Below are positions 1-8,935 of a stretch of 64,000 bases of DNA, one piece after another (positions within the stretch are counted from its first letter, which is position 1; the number at the start of each line of letters is the position of its first letter). The notes below the pieces were generated by a model that was not told the origin of the DNA, did no database searches, and saw nothing but the letters and a program-made list of their open reading frames with translations. The DNA comes from Phycicoccus sp. HDW14. GTDB taxonomy: Bacteria > Actinomycetota > Actinomycetes > Actinomycetales > Dermatophilaceae. The stretch lies in NCBI RefSeq assembly GCF_011383005.1, contig NZ_CP049935.1:868001-932000 (forward strand), in the 5' to 3' direction. The position numbers and the translations under genes are program-made.

Positions 1-417
1 TTTTCCCTGACCACCACTCAGCCAGTAGGCCTGGGCGGCATCGGCGTCGGCGGTGGCGTACAGCAGCGCGGTCTGCGAGACCCGCTGCACCCACGGCCAC
101 GAGACACCGTCGTCGAGCATCTGCTTGAGCAGGTCCTCGCCGAGGATCAGCTCGTAGAGGTCCCGCTCCTCGTCGTCGTCGAGGACCGGGGCCTTCGGTG
201 CGGGCCGGGGTGGCATCGGCTTGTCCGGGTCGAGGCGGCGCTGGTCCTGCTCGATCGAGGCTGCGAGCGCGAGGTTCATCATCCGCTGCGCGAACAGGCC
301 GGCCTTGGCCGACATCGGCGGGATGGAGTACTCCTTCGGCTCGTCGAGCCCCGGGACCGGGACCGGCAGGACCAGGTTGTCGTCGAGGGCGCGGTCGAGC
401 GCGGCAAACTTGGGCAT
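1..417 (-). CDS. Tail assembly protein, DUF7426-like (3' end cut by window)
   Basis: Reading frame open from ATG at 417 to the first base of the window, 139 codons with no stop. It begins MPKFAALDRALDDNL and contains an N-terminal segment rich in short hydrophobic and Pro motifs followed by a helical region. This matches what I know of the DUF7426 family, found next to the tail tube gene in actinophages at the place of the tail assembly chaperones. It lies directly downstream of the tail tube gene. An AAGGAG ribosome-binding site precedes the ATG inside a leader repeated elsewhere in the phage. Family assignment is by resemblance; the position supports a tail assembly role. Confidence 0.7.
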   Translation of the reverse strand, partial: MPKFAALDRALDDNLVLPVPVPGLDEPKEYSIPPMSAKAGLFAQRMMNLALAASIEQDQRRLDPDKPMPPRPAPKAPVLDDDEERDLYELILGEDLLKQMLDDGVSWPWVQRVSQTALLYATADADAAQAYWLSGGQGK

Positions 418-453
418 GGTGGTGCTCCTTCGGCTGTTCGGCTGATCGGCTGG
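418..453 (-). promoter_or_regulatory. Repeated start-associated leader (copy 1)
   Basis: Read on the minus strand, CAGCCGAACAGCCGAAGGAG lies immediately before the start codon of the tail assembly gene. The same CAGCCGAA(C) element precedes the ParB-like gene (near 19,388-19,420) and, with a second direct copy, the gene starting at 23,252. It combines a Shine-Dalgarno sequence with a conserved upstream block, much like the start-associated sequences described in some mycobacteriophages. Function is inferred: promoter-independent translation control or a regulator site. Confidence 0.5.
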
Positions 454-533
454 GCGTCACCGCAGACGCGGTGAGGGCGGGGGCGGCTCCAGCCGAAGAG
501 CCCGCCCCGCCCCGTTCATCGGGCAGACCCCGG

Positions 534-1244
534 TCAGGGGGTCGCCGGGTAGGGGTTGGTGATCTTGTTCCGCTTGCCCTGGCCGGACAGCTTCGCGCTG
601 ACCTTGTCGAGGTCGGTGGTGCCGCCGCCGTCGGGCTCCCACGACGCGGAGGCGAAGCCCTGGTAGGCGTCGACGCCGCCGTTGCGGTCGAACCAGCGGA
701 CCTCGACGACCGAGGCCGGCCCGAACTGGTCGGCGGCGTTGCGGATGATCTCCTGACCGGGGTCGGGCGCCTTCGTGGTGACCCCGATCTTGCGGAGGAG
801 GCCGAGCTCGAGGGCCCAACCCATCCCGGTCTTCATCTCCGAGGTCCAGCCGTCGGAGTCGAAGTCGGAGTCGTCCTCCATCTTGTTGTCGACGGTCGGC
901 TTGAGGGAGTTGATCGCGCGCACGCGGACCCAGTCGGCGACGACGGTGTAGTTCGCGCTGCCGTCGGCGCTGATGTCGACCTTCGTGCCGCCCGGGGTCG
1001 CGGACACCTGGAAGGTGTTCGTGCTGACCGCGACGACGTAGTACACCGTCGCGGCCGCGAGCGGCGGGGCGAGGGTGCCGGCGAAGGTGACCTGGTCACC
1101 GATCGACAGCCCGTGGTTCGTCTTCGTGATGTTGTCCGTCGTCGCCGTCGCGGTCGCGGTGACCTCGGTCGTCGGGGCACTGGGGTTCTTGACCTCGACC
1201 GCGAAGCGGCGGGCGAGCTGGGAGACGAGCTGCTCGTCAGCCAT
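534..1244 (-). CDS. Major tail (tail tube) protein with inserted domain
   Basis: 236 aa. The N-terminus (MADEQLVSQLARRFAVEVK) and the C-terminal two thirds (INSLKPTV, DSDFDSDGWTSEMKTG, DPGQEIIR) follow the actinophage tail tube pattern, the subunit that polymerises into the tail tube. Residues about 25-95 form an extra module rich in Thr, Val and Gly with the segment TNHGLSIGDQVTFAG and STNTFQVSATPGG, a small beta domain that also appears as an insertion in other phage structural proteins. It interrupts the usual N-terminal strand, so this tube probably displays a decoration. It sits between the tail terminator gene and the tail assembly gene, as expected. Confidence 0.85.
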   Translation of the reverse strand: MADEQLVSQLARRFAVEVKNPSAPTTEVTATATATTDNITKTNHGLSIGDQVTFAGTLAPPLAAATVYYVVAVSTNTFQVSATPGGTKVDISADGSANYTVVADWVRVRAINSLKPTVDNKMEDDSDFDSDGWTSEMKTGMGWALELGLLRKIGVTTKAPDPGQEIIRNAADQFGPASVVEVRWFDRNGGVDAYQGFASASWEPDGGGTTDLDKVSAKLSGQGKRNKITNPYPATP

Positions 1245-1262
1245 GATGCCTGCTTTCTCGGG

Positions 1263-1821
1263 TCAGTCGACCCGTGTGGGGGTGGGGCGGGCCGAGGTGG
1301 CCCAGTAGTTGGAGACCTGCTCCCAGCGCCGGTTGCCGTCCTGCCCGAGAGAGGCAGGGCGGAGCGGCGCGCGACCACCACGACGGGATCTCGTTCCAGA
1401 CGAGATCGCGAGCGCCGTGAAGGACGTTGAAGACCGCGTCATCGAGCTCGAGCGCGGAGAACCTGTCGCCGGGTCACTGCGGGTGACGACTTGCAGCCCA
1501 CGACGACATCGGACAGCTCGGCGTCCTCGTCGACGCGGTAGAGCGTCAGCGAGGCCGCGACATTCGGTGTGGCGGAAGGCCGTTGAGCTCATCGGCGGCC
1601 GGCTGCCGGTCAGCGGGGAACCGTCCGGTACTCGACGACGCCCTGGTCGTTGAGCCACTGAGCGCAGCCGCGGGTGAGCTTCTCGGACCACCGTTCGAGC
1701 GGGATCGGCTGCAGACTCACGGCGCCCACCAGCGTGGAGGCGCCGGCGACGGGCTGCGCGACGCGATCGACGAGGGCGCCACGCGCGTGATGAGCAGAAG
1801 GCGAGGAGGCGCCGGGCTCAC
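1263..1821 (-). CDS. Tail terminator protein (several single-base lesions)
   Basis: Starts at GTG 1821, overlapping the stop of the previous gene as GTGA, with GAGAGAGGG upstream. The protein can be read only by switching frame several times. Recognisable pieces in order are VAQPVAGASTLVGAVSLQPI, LERWSEKLTRGCAQWLNDQG, VAASLTLYRVDEDAELSDVV, LELDDAVFNVLHGARDLVWN and RRWEQVSNYWATSARPT. The phrases LYRVDEDAELSDVV and VFNVLHGA are typical of actinophage tail terminators, which cap the tail tube at the head joint. About 187 aa if repaired. Every break is explained by one missing base, so I favour sequencing error over decay. Confidence 0.65.
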
Positions 1822-2150
1822 CGGAACCCTCTCTCAGCTCTGCGGCGAGCGCCTTCGCCTGCTCGGGGCGGGTGCGCGCGAGCGCGGTCTCGAGGAACTT
1901 CGCTGGCCGCCCGGGGTGTCCCAGTCGAGGTGCTCGTGCTGGAAGGGGGCTGCGACGTCGGTGTAGGCGATCGCGGCCCGGTCGTCGTCGTGGTGACCTT
2001 GCCGGAGTCCTTGAGGTCGCCGGTGAGCTCAGGGGCTCGTTCGTTCGAGGCGTCGAGCACGACGTGGCCGGCGCGGTCGAGCGCCCGGGGCAGACGACGC
2101 CGCATCCGCCGGCGGGCGTCGTCGAAGCTGACGTCGGAGGAGACAGGCAT
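1818..2150 (-). CDS. HK97 gp10-like head-tail protein (three single-base lesions)
   Basis: ATG at 2150 follows GAGGAGGG with a 5-nt spacer. Frame pieces are MPVSSDVSFDDARRRMRR, ASNERAPELTGDLKDSGKV, AAIAYTDVAAPFQHEHLDWD and KFLETALARTRPEQAKALAA, then ERGFR and stop. The pattern of an N-terminal Arg/Ala-rich helix, the ELTGDLKDSG motif and the YTDVAAPFQHEHLDW motif is that of HK97 gp10-like neck proteins, which join the tail to the connector. Three missing bases restore 111 aa. It lies between the connector and terminator genes, as in related phages. Confidence 0.65.
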   Translation of the reverse strand: MPVSSDVSFDDARRRMRRRLPRALDRAGHVVLDASNERAPELTGDLKDSGKVTTTTTGPRSPTPTSQPPSSTSTSTGTPRAASEVPRDRARAHPPRAGEGARRRAERGFR

Positions 2151-2166
2151 CGGACCCTCCTCGCGA

Positions 2167-2495
2167 TCAGGTGAGGCTGACCGCCACGTAGATGACGCGC
2201 CGCGGTTGATGGCTGGGCGGACTGATGACCTCGCGCTCGTCGCCGCGGACCGTGACCGCCGTGCCGGGGGAGAGCAGCGCTCGAGGTCGTCGACGCCGGG
2301 TTCAGCTCGGGGGAGGCGAGCACGGTCACCTCGGCGATGGTCTCGGTGCCCTCGCGGTCGCGGACGAGCTTGCGTCCGGCGAGTACATGACTCGCACTCG
2401 GACGGGGTCGCCGAGCAGGGGTCGCGTTGGAGTCGCGGCCGATGGCGGCTCACGATGATGAGCTCGCGCGCCTGGCGCGAGCTGAGGCGCCTCAT
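2167..2495 (-). CDS. Head-tail stopper or connector protein (lesioned)
   Basis: Probable start ATG 2495, overlapping the preceding stop codon. The frame must be changed several times to read the gene: MRRLSSRQARELIIVS, HVLAGRKLVRDREGTETIAE, VTVLASPELNP, GVDDLER, and LLSPGTAVTVRGDE with the end VIYVAVSLT. The size (about 110 aa) and the small-beta-barrel look of the second half fit a head-tail stopper. The assignment rests mainly on position between the adaptor and the gp10-like gene. The middle segment (about 2,400-2,470) cannot be read with certainty. Confidence 0.45.
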
Positions 2496-2896
2496 GGCGC
2501 AGGCCGAACGGGTAGCGGCGGTCCGCGGGTCGGGTAGGGCGGGCGGTGGGAACGAGCCGCGGGGCGACAGCTGGCCGCCGACGGCTGAGCCGTTGGACTG
2601 AGACCACGTGCGGATCTCGGCGAGGATCTGCGAGCGGCGGTCACGCCACGAGGAGCGCACCAGGTCGGTCTGATCGTCGGTCTGGCTCGTGGGGTTCTCG
2701 TAGGCGATGCCGCCGAGCTCGAGTGCCCACGCCCTGAGCGGCTTCGCCGGCTCGGCGGGGATGTCGTTCCAGCCGGTCGCGCCGAGGATCCACCCTCGAC
2801 AACTTCGAGCACCGCGGCGCACTGGTCGTCGTCGACGTCGCCGGTGCTGTACCCGAGCCAGCTGCCGAGCTTGGCCGCGTCGAAGAGGACTGTCAT
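2492..2896 (-). CDS. Head-tail adaptor (gp6-like connector, frameshifted)
   Basis: Starts MTVLFDAAKLGSWLG. The acidic segment DVDDDQCAAVLEVVEG continues in another frame as WILGATGW, AEPAKPLRAWALELGGIAYE and ILAEIRTWSQS. This is the helical gp6-like connector fold: an N-terminal domain followed by RAWALELGGIAYENP, common in actinophages between capsid and tail genes. One missing base near 2,796 joins the two frames. The C-terminus is uncertain because the downstream part reads in two frames before the stop that overlaps the next gene. Confidence 0.6.
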   Translation of the reverse strand: MTVLFDAAKLGSWLGYSTGDVDDDQCAAVLEVVEGGSSARPAGTTSPPSRRSRSGRGHSSSAASPTRTPRARPTIRPTWCAPRGVTAARRSSPRSARGLSPTAQPSAASCRPAARSHRPPYPTRGPPLPVRPAP

Positions 2897-3002
2897 GCCG
2901 GGGACCTCCTCGAGGCGCTGTGGGGCAGCAGGCGCCCGCCCGGCCGTCTTGGGGGAAGAGGGCCGGGCGGGCGGTCTGCGGGGAGGTGGCGTCAGCCGGT
3001 CG

Positions 3003-3422
3003 TCAGGACCCGGCCGCGGCCTTCTTCTTCTCGGCCTCGAGGCGCTCGGCCTCGGCGGCGGCCGCCTCGGCCTGCTCCTTGGCCCGGGCCTTCGCCCGCT
3101 CCTCGTCGGCCTTGGTCACCGCGGCGACCAGGACCGGCTTCTTCTCCGCGGTGAACTCGGCGATGTCGACGCCGACGACGCCGGCGTAGGCCTCCCAGAC
3201 CTCGCGGGTGTCCCGCTCGGCCGGCAGCGCCTCCGGGACCGTCACCTGCGGCGGCGCGGGCGGGGCGCTCTCGCCGATCACGGACGCGAGGCCCGAACGC
3301 TGCAGCGCGTCGAGGACGGACTGGTCGACGCCGTCGGGGATCTTGTCGCCCTTGTCGACGACCTTCTCCTTGTCCTTGACCCGGACGCAGAGCGGCACGT
3401 TGGCGGTGTACGTGAGGCCCAT
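3003..3422 (-). CDS. Phage structural protein of unknown function
   Basis: 139 aa. The N-terminal third has short beta-like segments (MGLTYTANVPLCVRVKDK); the C-terminal third (residues about 95-139) is a charged Ala/Glu/Lys helix typical of a coiled coil. It lies directly after the major capsid gene and before the head-tail adaptor, where phages often encode a small head accessory or Rho-like assembly protein. I do not recognise the family. Codon use and ribosome-binding context match the neighbouring structural genes. Confidence 0.75.
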   Translation of the reverse strand: MGLTYTANVPLCVRVKDKEKVVDKGDKIPDGVDQSVLDALQRSGLASVIGESAPPAPPQVTVPEALPAERDTREVWEAYAGVVGVDIAEFTAEKKPVLVAAVTKADEERAKARAKEQAEAAAAEAERLEAEKKKAAAGS

Positions 3423-3423
3423 G

Positions 3424-4314
3424 TCAGGCCCCCGTGATCCGCCGGGCCGCGCGCGGCTCCTGGGCGATCGCGATCATGGGCCGGCGGCCGCGGATCAGCG
3501 TCTCGTCGTTGCCCAGCGGGTTGCGCCGGGTCCACGTCTCGATGCCGGTCTTCGGGTCGCCGGTGTACTCCGGCGACGGGATGCGCTTGAAGGCGCGCGA
3601 GCCGAAGACCTTCCGGTCGAGGACGACCGGGTCGGACCCGGCCGGCATGACCGCGGGCGCGATCGTGATGCCGGCGATCTCCGGGAGGCGGTTCGTCTGC
3701 ACGACGCCGTTCTGGTTCTCCCGCGGCAGGATCCCGAGGACGTCGTAGGCCACGTCGGCCCACTTGTCCCACGGCACGAGCACCGTGTCGGCCTCGTAGT
3801 CCTCGGGCTCGTTGTTGACCTCGCCGACCGCCTTGCTGATGGTGTACCACCAGCCCTTGGCGTCCTTGGCGACGGTCTTCGTCACGACGGTCTGCACGAT
3901 CGCCACCGCCGGGGTGTCGATCTGGCGGCGCACGGAGCGGCCCACCTGGCGGGCCGCACGCTGGATCTCGTCCCGGTTGGACTCGAGGAGCTTCTCGTCG
4001 GTGACCGGGACGTCGATGCCGACCTTCGGCACCTTCGCGAAGGCGGCGTCGCCGTCGGTCGGCATGGCCCGCGGGTAGACCGCGCCGGGCGCGACCTCCT
4101 CCGGGTTCCGGGTGAGGTAGACGCCGGCGGAGACCTCGTAGAGGACCGCGCCGTTCGTCTCGATCGTGGTCGGGAAGATGAAGTCCGACAGGAAGGTGTT
4201 CGCGTTCTCGTCGTTGACGAGCCGGTTGACCTTCGTCGGGTCCTTCATGAACTGGTGCAGGCGCGCGATGTCGATCTCGGCCTGCGTCGGCACGCTGGGG
4301 TAGATGGCACCCAT
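3424..4314 (-). CDS. Major capsid protein
   Basis: 296 aa. ATG at 4314 is preceded by AAGGAG. The protein has the features of an HK97-fold major capsid protein: an N-terminal helix (QAEIDIARLHQFMKDPTK), an early beta-rich segment (FIFPTTIETNGAVLYEVS), and a long helix in DEKLLESNRDEIQRAARQVG that corresponds to the spine helix. It lies between the decoration protein and the connector genes and downstream of the protease-scaffold gene, the expected capsid position. It builds the icosahedral head. Confidence 0.85.
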   Translation of the reverse strand: MGAIYPSVPTQAEIDIARLHQFMKDPTKVNRLVNDENANTFLSDFIFPTTIETNGAVLYEVSAGVYLTRNPEEVAPGAVYPRAMPTDGDAAFAKVPKVGIDVPVTDEKLLESNRDEIQRAARQVGRSVRRQIDTPAVAIVQTVVTKTVAKDAKGWWYTISKAVGEVNNEPEDYEADTVLVPWDKWADVAYDVLGILPRENQNGVVQTNRLPEIAGITIAPAVMPAGSDPVVLDRKVFGSRAFKRIPSPEYTGDPKTGIETWTRRNPLGNDETLIRGRRPMIAIAQEPRAARRITGA

Positions 4315-4331
4315 GATGTCGTTCTCCTTGC

Positions 4332-4709
4332 TCAGGCCGTCAGGTAACGGCAGGTCTGGCCGACGGTCGCCTGGCCGGAGACGCACAGCCCGAGGCGGAG
4401 CACCTCCGCGTCCGTGCCGACGGTGAAGGGCGCCACGCGGCCGGAGCCGGAGGCCTTGACGTGCTGGCCGGCCGTGACGGCGGCCGAGACGGCCACCTCC
4501 TCGATCGAGCCGGCCGGCATGTGCACCGTGACCTTCTCGCCCGCGGGGGCGTCGTGGCCGGCGATGCCGACGTACTTCTGCGTGCCGCTGGCCGCGGGGC
4601 CGACCTGCATGTTGCCGGTCACCTCGACCGGGGTGCCGCCGGTGACCGCGGCGGACGCGGTGAACGTCTCCGGCTGGCCGCCGGCGACGACGGGGGTGTA
4701 GTCACCCAT
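4332..4709 (-). CDS. Capsid decoration protein, DUF2190-like
   Basis: 125 aa, rich in Gly, Ala, Val and Thr with short beta strands: VVAGGQPETFTASAAVTGG, PVEVTGNMQVGPAA, KVTVHMPAGSIEEV, VTAGQHVKASGSGRV. This alternating pattern with VTAG and VKASGSG is typical of the DUF2190 family of capsid decoration or stabilising proteins. It sits between the protease-scaffold gene and the major capsid gene, exactly where such proteins occur. It would bind the outside of the mature head. Confidence 0.75.
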   Translation of the reverse strand: MGDYTPVVAGGQPETFTASAAVTGGTPVEVTGNMQVGPAASGTQKYVGIAGHDAPAGEKVTVHMPAGSIEEVAVSAAVTAGQHVKASGSGRVAPFTVGTDAEVLRLGLCVSGQATVGQTCRYLTA

Positions 4710-4712
4710 GAC

Positions 4713-6100
4713 TCAGGCCTCCTGCTTCTGGCGGGCGTGCTCGGGGAACATCTCCTCGTACTCGTCGGTCACGGTCTTGTCGTCCGCGGCGTCGGCGTGG
4801 CCGAGCTCCGCGAGCGGGATCGTGCCCTTGGCGAGGCTGTTGAGGACGGTGCGGCCGCCCTCGTCGTCGGCGCGCAGCTGGCCGAGCCAGTGGTCACGCC
4901 TGGCCGCGGGGATGCGGCCGTCCTGGATCGCCGCCGCCACGACGGCGACGCGGTCGGCCTCGAGCTGCTCGTTGCGGGCCTGGCGGCCGGCGGCCGCGTC
5001 CTCCCGGAGCTGGGCGAGGGTGCCCTCGTCGACGGCGACGGTGCCCGGCGCGGTCGGCGCGCTGGTCGCACGCTCCCCGAGGGCCTCGTCGACGGCGGCG
5101 AGCACGGTGTCGGCATCGGCGTCCGCGGAGACACCGAGCTTCTGCCGCAGGGCGGTCATCTGCGTGTCGTTCATCGCAGACGCTCCTTCCTGTGAGGTGT
5201 CCCTGGGCGCCGCAGCGGCCGGAGACGGGGAACCGGCCGCGGACGCGGCCGGCTGCTTGGGGGCCGGGGCGTGCGAGCGCCCGGCGTGCATGTGGATCGA
5301 GAGGTCGAAGCGGTCCTCGACCTCGATGTCCTCCTCGAGGACGTCCGGCTCGTCGGGAGCCGCGGTGCTCGTCTCGCCGGCGTCGGCCACGACGCCGACC
5401 CGGTCGGCCAGCCCGGCCGTGACGGCCTCCTTGGCCGTGTACCAGGTCTCCTCGACCATGACCGCGCGCCACTCCTCGTCGGTGCCGCCGGCGACCTCGG
5501 AGTAGACCGAGGCGATCGCGTTGGACGTCGAGTCGAGGAAGTCGGCGGCCTTGCGCATGAGGGCGGCCGGCCCGTAGGCGAACGTGGAGGCGTCGTGCAC
5601 CATCATCTGCGTGCCGGGAGACATCACGGTCTCCTCGGCGCCGCAGGCGATCACCGAGGCCGCCGATGCCGCGACGCCGTCGACGACCGCGACCACCTTC
5701 GCCTTGTGGGCCCGAAGCATGTTCAGCATGGCCATGCCCTCCCAGACGTGACCGCCGGGGGAGTTGATGCGGGCGCGGATCTCGACGACGTCGTCGGGCA
5801 GGCTGTCGAGCGCCTCGGCGACGTCCCGGGCGCTGATGCCCCACCAGCCGCCCCAGGCGTCGATCGGGCCGTAGATCCGCAGCGTGGCCACGGAGCCGGC
5901 CGTCGAAGAGCTGCCGCCGAGGAGGACTCCCCGTCGCCGGCGGCCGCGACGGTGACCGACCACATCTCGGAGCGGTTCTTCGGCGGCTTCTTCTCGCCCC
6001 AGAACCGCATGCGCGGCACGTCGAGCGCCGCCGGCGGCGGGCCGGCGTCGTTCAGCGCGGCCATCACCTCGGCGCCGGGGTCACGCAGCGGAGTTGTCAC
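4713..6100 (-). CDS. Prohead protease (ClpP-like) fused to scaffold-like tail; one frame lesion
   Basis: Starts at GTG 6100 with GAAGGAGACACCC in front, overlapping the portal end by about 20 bp. After one missing base near 5,912 the frame continues as VATLRIYGPIDAWGGWWG and then the ClpP-type core: RINSPGGHVWEGMAM, a nucleophile-region GVAASAASVIACGA, and MMVHDASTFAYG supplying the His. Residues about 250-462 are Ala/Glu-rich and helical (MNDTQMTALRQKLGV, AQLREDAAAGRQARNEQLEA), as expected for a scaffold part that the protease would cut off. About 462 aa when repaired. It processes the prohead before DNA packaging. Confidence 0.85.
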
Positions 6101-7361
6101 GGGTGTCTCCTTCGGTCTTCGTGGGCAGCCCGAGGCCGAGGCGCACGTGCGCCTCGAGCCCTCGTCGGGGGTGAGGACGCCGGCGTCGACCAGCGTCTTG
6201 ATGGCGACGGCGAGCGCTCCTGCGTTGGAACCGATCTCGTCGAACACGAGCTTCGGGGCGGGCTCGTTCTCGCCGTAGTTGAGGTCGACCAGGTCCTCGA
6301 TGACGTGCGCGGTCGTGACGTCGGCGACGTCCTGGGCGACCGCCGTCAGCGACTGTGTGAAGAAGTCGGCGAAGGTCGAGCCGAGCGCCCACGACCCCGT
6401 CTGGGTGCCGAGGTTGAGGAAGTGCGCGAGCACCGCCCGGGCGATCTGCTGGTCGTGGTACTCGATCGGCTTGCGCGCGTCCGGCAGCTGGCCGTCGACG
6501 CCGAGCAGCTTGAGCAGTGCGCCATTGGGGATCGCGGCGCCGGCGTTGTCGCCGGAGCGGAAGCCGCTGGCGATGTCCTGGCCGGCGTCGAGGCTCTTCT
6601 CGCCCTCGGCCGCGGTGTAGACGGGAACGCCGAGGCCGTTGCGGTCGATCGTCATCGTCTCGGTGCGCAGCAGCCGGTCCTTGAGCAGCCAGTTCTTGTA
6701 GGCCGTCCGGAGCAGGCTCATGCCGCGCCAGTTGCCGCCCTCACGCTCGTTGACGTACATCACCAGCCGCGAGACCGGGATCGTGATGTCCTTCGGGTCG
6801 GTCCCGACGCCCTTCTGCTCGATCGAGATCAGGCCGCCGTCACGGGCGACGTTGAACTTGGCGATCGAGCGCGGCATCCGCGGGCCGAGCTTGCGCAGGT
6901 GCAGCAGGTTCGCGGCCTCGTCGTAGCGGTACAGCTGCTCGAACGCCATGTGCCCGAACGGCAGCATCAGGAGCGAGTGCCGCAGGTGCGACGACCAAGA
7001 GAACCGGTCCCGCAGCCGCCCGGGCGCGACGTCCTGCACGCCCTTGATCGGCAGCCCGAGGTCGCCGGCCACGTGCTGCACGACCTCGTCGCGAGCGCCG
7101 TTCGGGTCGATCCGCCACGTCGTCGAGCGCACCGGGAAGGTGACCGCCCGCAGGACCGACCCGACCTGGGCGTCCTGCTTGCGCATCGCGTCGTAGACCG
7201 CGAGGTTCAGCGGCCACGCGAGCTCGGGGTGGTCTCCTCCTCGATGCCGCCGGGCTGCCACCAGTCGTTGGCGGACTCGGGGGCGACGGCGTAGCCGACC
7301 TCGCGGACGCCGGCCTGCGTGCGAGCGCTCTTCGGGACGGGGGAGGGGTCTCCTCAGCCAC
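6081..7361 (-). CDS. Portal protein, DUF935/Gp29-like; three frame lesions
   Basis: Start GTG 7361 behind GAGGAGG. The core from 7,220 to about 6,170 is intact: WPLNLAVYDAMRKQDAQVGS, RFSWSSHLRHSLLMLPFGHM, VMYVNEREGGNWRGMSLLR, YHDQQIARAVLAHFLNLGTQ. These are hallmarks of DUF935 (Mu gp29-like) portals, the dodecameric DNA channel at the head vertex. The N-terminus must be pieced together across runs of G near 7,339-7,343 and 7,226-7,229, and the C-terminus (GLEAHVRLGLGLPTKTEGD) across a missing base near 6,160. About 427 aa when repaired. It overlaps the protease gene. Confidence 0.85.
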
Positions 7362-7378
7362 AGAGCACCTCCTCGAGG

Positions 7379-8935
7379 TCAGAAGCCGGCCGTCGCGACG
7401 TCGACGTCGCGTGTGCGCCGGGTGCGGCGTTCGGGCGGGGTGCGGCGGCTCTCGCCGCCGGTGGCGCGCACGGGCGGCGGTGGCGGGTCCTTCTCGAGGT
7501 CGCGCTCGAGCAGAACCACACCCCACCCGGCCTGCGTCGCGGCGACCAGCGGCGAGATGTCCGCAGCTCCCTGTCGCTTCCATGCCCACTTGTCGAGCAG
7601 CGGCCGCGTGGAGGCGGACGCGAGCGCCGCTGTGAGGTCGGCGCCGCCGGTGTGCAGGATCGACGGCGGTGGGTCGTCCGCGCCCGGCACGGGCGCCTTC
7701 GTGGCGATGCCGCGGTGCAGCCACGAGCAGGCGTCGCGCACGTCGTCGACGCTGAACTGGTGCTTGACGGTCACGTCGAGGTCGACGAGGTCCGCGACCA
7801 GGAACGAGGCCGGACTCTTGGGGTCGATCATGACCGTCACGTTGTTCCTGAGCGTCTGCTTCTGGATGGCCGGCGCCATCCAGCCGACGCCGCGGTCGTG
7901 ACGGATCACCTCGACGTGCATGCGCCCGTCAGCGCGGCGGCCGGCGACCGCGAGCGAGGACCACTCGAGGTCGGGCTTGGCGTCCGGGACGAGCACGATC
8001 GGACCGACGATCTGAGACGCGCGATCGGAGGCCTCGTCCCACTTGCTCTTCGGGATGACCCAGTCCTCGCCGGCAGCGCGCGGGTAGTCCCCGATGCCGA
8101 GCCGCTCCATCGCGAAGCCGGCCCCGAGGCGCCGGTACTCGGTGGCGCACCACGACGGGGTCACGCGGTCCGGGTAGCCAGGGTTCGTCCGTTCCCACAC
8201 TGCCGGGGCCCCGAAGTCGTCGTCCTCGTTGGCGTGCCACCCGTAGTAGGTGAGGCCCTTCATCCCGTTCTCGTAGTCGCGGACCACGTTGCCCAGCACG
8301 ACCGAGTGCGCTCCACCGGCGGATGCCAGGAACCACTGCTGAGGATCCGGGTGCGCCGAGAGCATCGGCATGAGCGCCTGTAGCTGCAGCGCGGTGAGGT
8401 CCTGCGCCTCGTCCAGGATCAGGAAGCCCCACGAGGTGCCTCGACCACCCTGGTTGGTGCGGGTGCGGAACTCCGCGGTGCGCCCCGACCGGAGCGTCAG
8501 GCCCCGCTCGCCGTTGGCGAGGCGGATCCCGTTCGGCGCGAGCTCGGCGAGCAGGTCCGGGGTGGACTCGATGACCGCCTTCACGCGGTTGAACAGCTTC
8601 TTGGCCGTCTGGTCCTTGTGCGCGGTGTAGATGACGTCGCGGTCGAGCAGGAACAGCGCCGCGAGGATCAGCACCTCGATCGCGTGAGACTTCCCGTTCT
8701 GCCGGCTGACGATCTGCGCCACCTCGGAGGCCGACCACCGGCCCTCCGGACCGACACCGAGACCGTCGACGATGAAGGCCTTCTGCCACGCGTCGAGGAC
8801 GTAGCCGGCCGACTCGGCGAGCTCGATGGCGTCGAAGCCTTCGGAGTACACCCACGGCGCCACCAGGCGGTCCGTGGGCAGCTGGTTGCCCTGCTGCCAC
8901 TCAGCCGGAACTTCGTTCAGAGGCCTCTCGCGCAC
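7379..8935 (-). CDS. Terminase large subunit
   Basis: About 518 aa. The ATPase half shows a Walker A variant VSRQNGKSHAIEVLIL, Walker B FLILDEAQDL, and the coupling segment ASAGGAHSVVLGN. The nuclease half includes acidic segments GPIVLVPDAKPDLEWSS and VTVMIDPKS. It packages concatemeric DNA through the portal and cuts it. GTG 8935 has GGGAG at 5 nt and is preferred over GTG 8953, which lacks a clear site. The gene overlaps the small subunit by about 35 bp and precedes portal, as usual. Confidence 0.92.
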   Translation of the reverse strand: MRERPLNEVPAEWQQGNQLPTDRLVAPWVYSEGFDAIELAESAGYVLDAWQKAFIVDGLGVGPEGRWSASEVAQIVSRQNGKSHAIEVLILAALFLLDRDVIYTAHKDQTAKKLFNRVKAVIESTPDLLAELAPNGIRLANGERGLTLRSGRTAEFRTRTNQGGRGTSWGFLILDEAQDLTALQLQALMPMLSAHPDPQQWFLASAGGAHSVVLGNVVRDYENGMKGLTYYGWHANEDDDFGAPAVWERTNPGYPDRVTPSWCATEYRRLGAGFAMERLGIGDYPRAAGEDWVIPKSKWDEASDRASQIVGPIVLVPDAKPDLEWSSLAVAGRRADGRMHVEVIRHDRGVGWMAPAIQKQTLRNNVTVMIDPKSPASFLVADLVDLDVTVKHQFSVDDVRDACSWLHRGIATKAPVPGADDPPPSILHTGGADLTAALASASTRPLLDKWAWKRQGAADISPLVAATQAGWGVVLLERDLEKDPPPPPVRATGGESRRTPPERRTRRTRDVDVATAGF

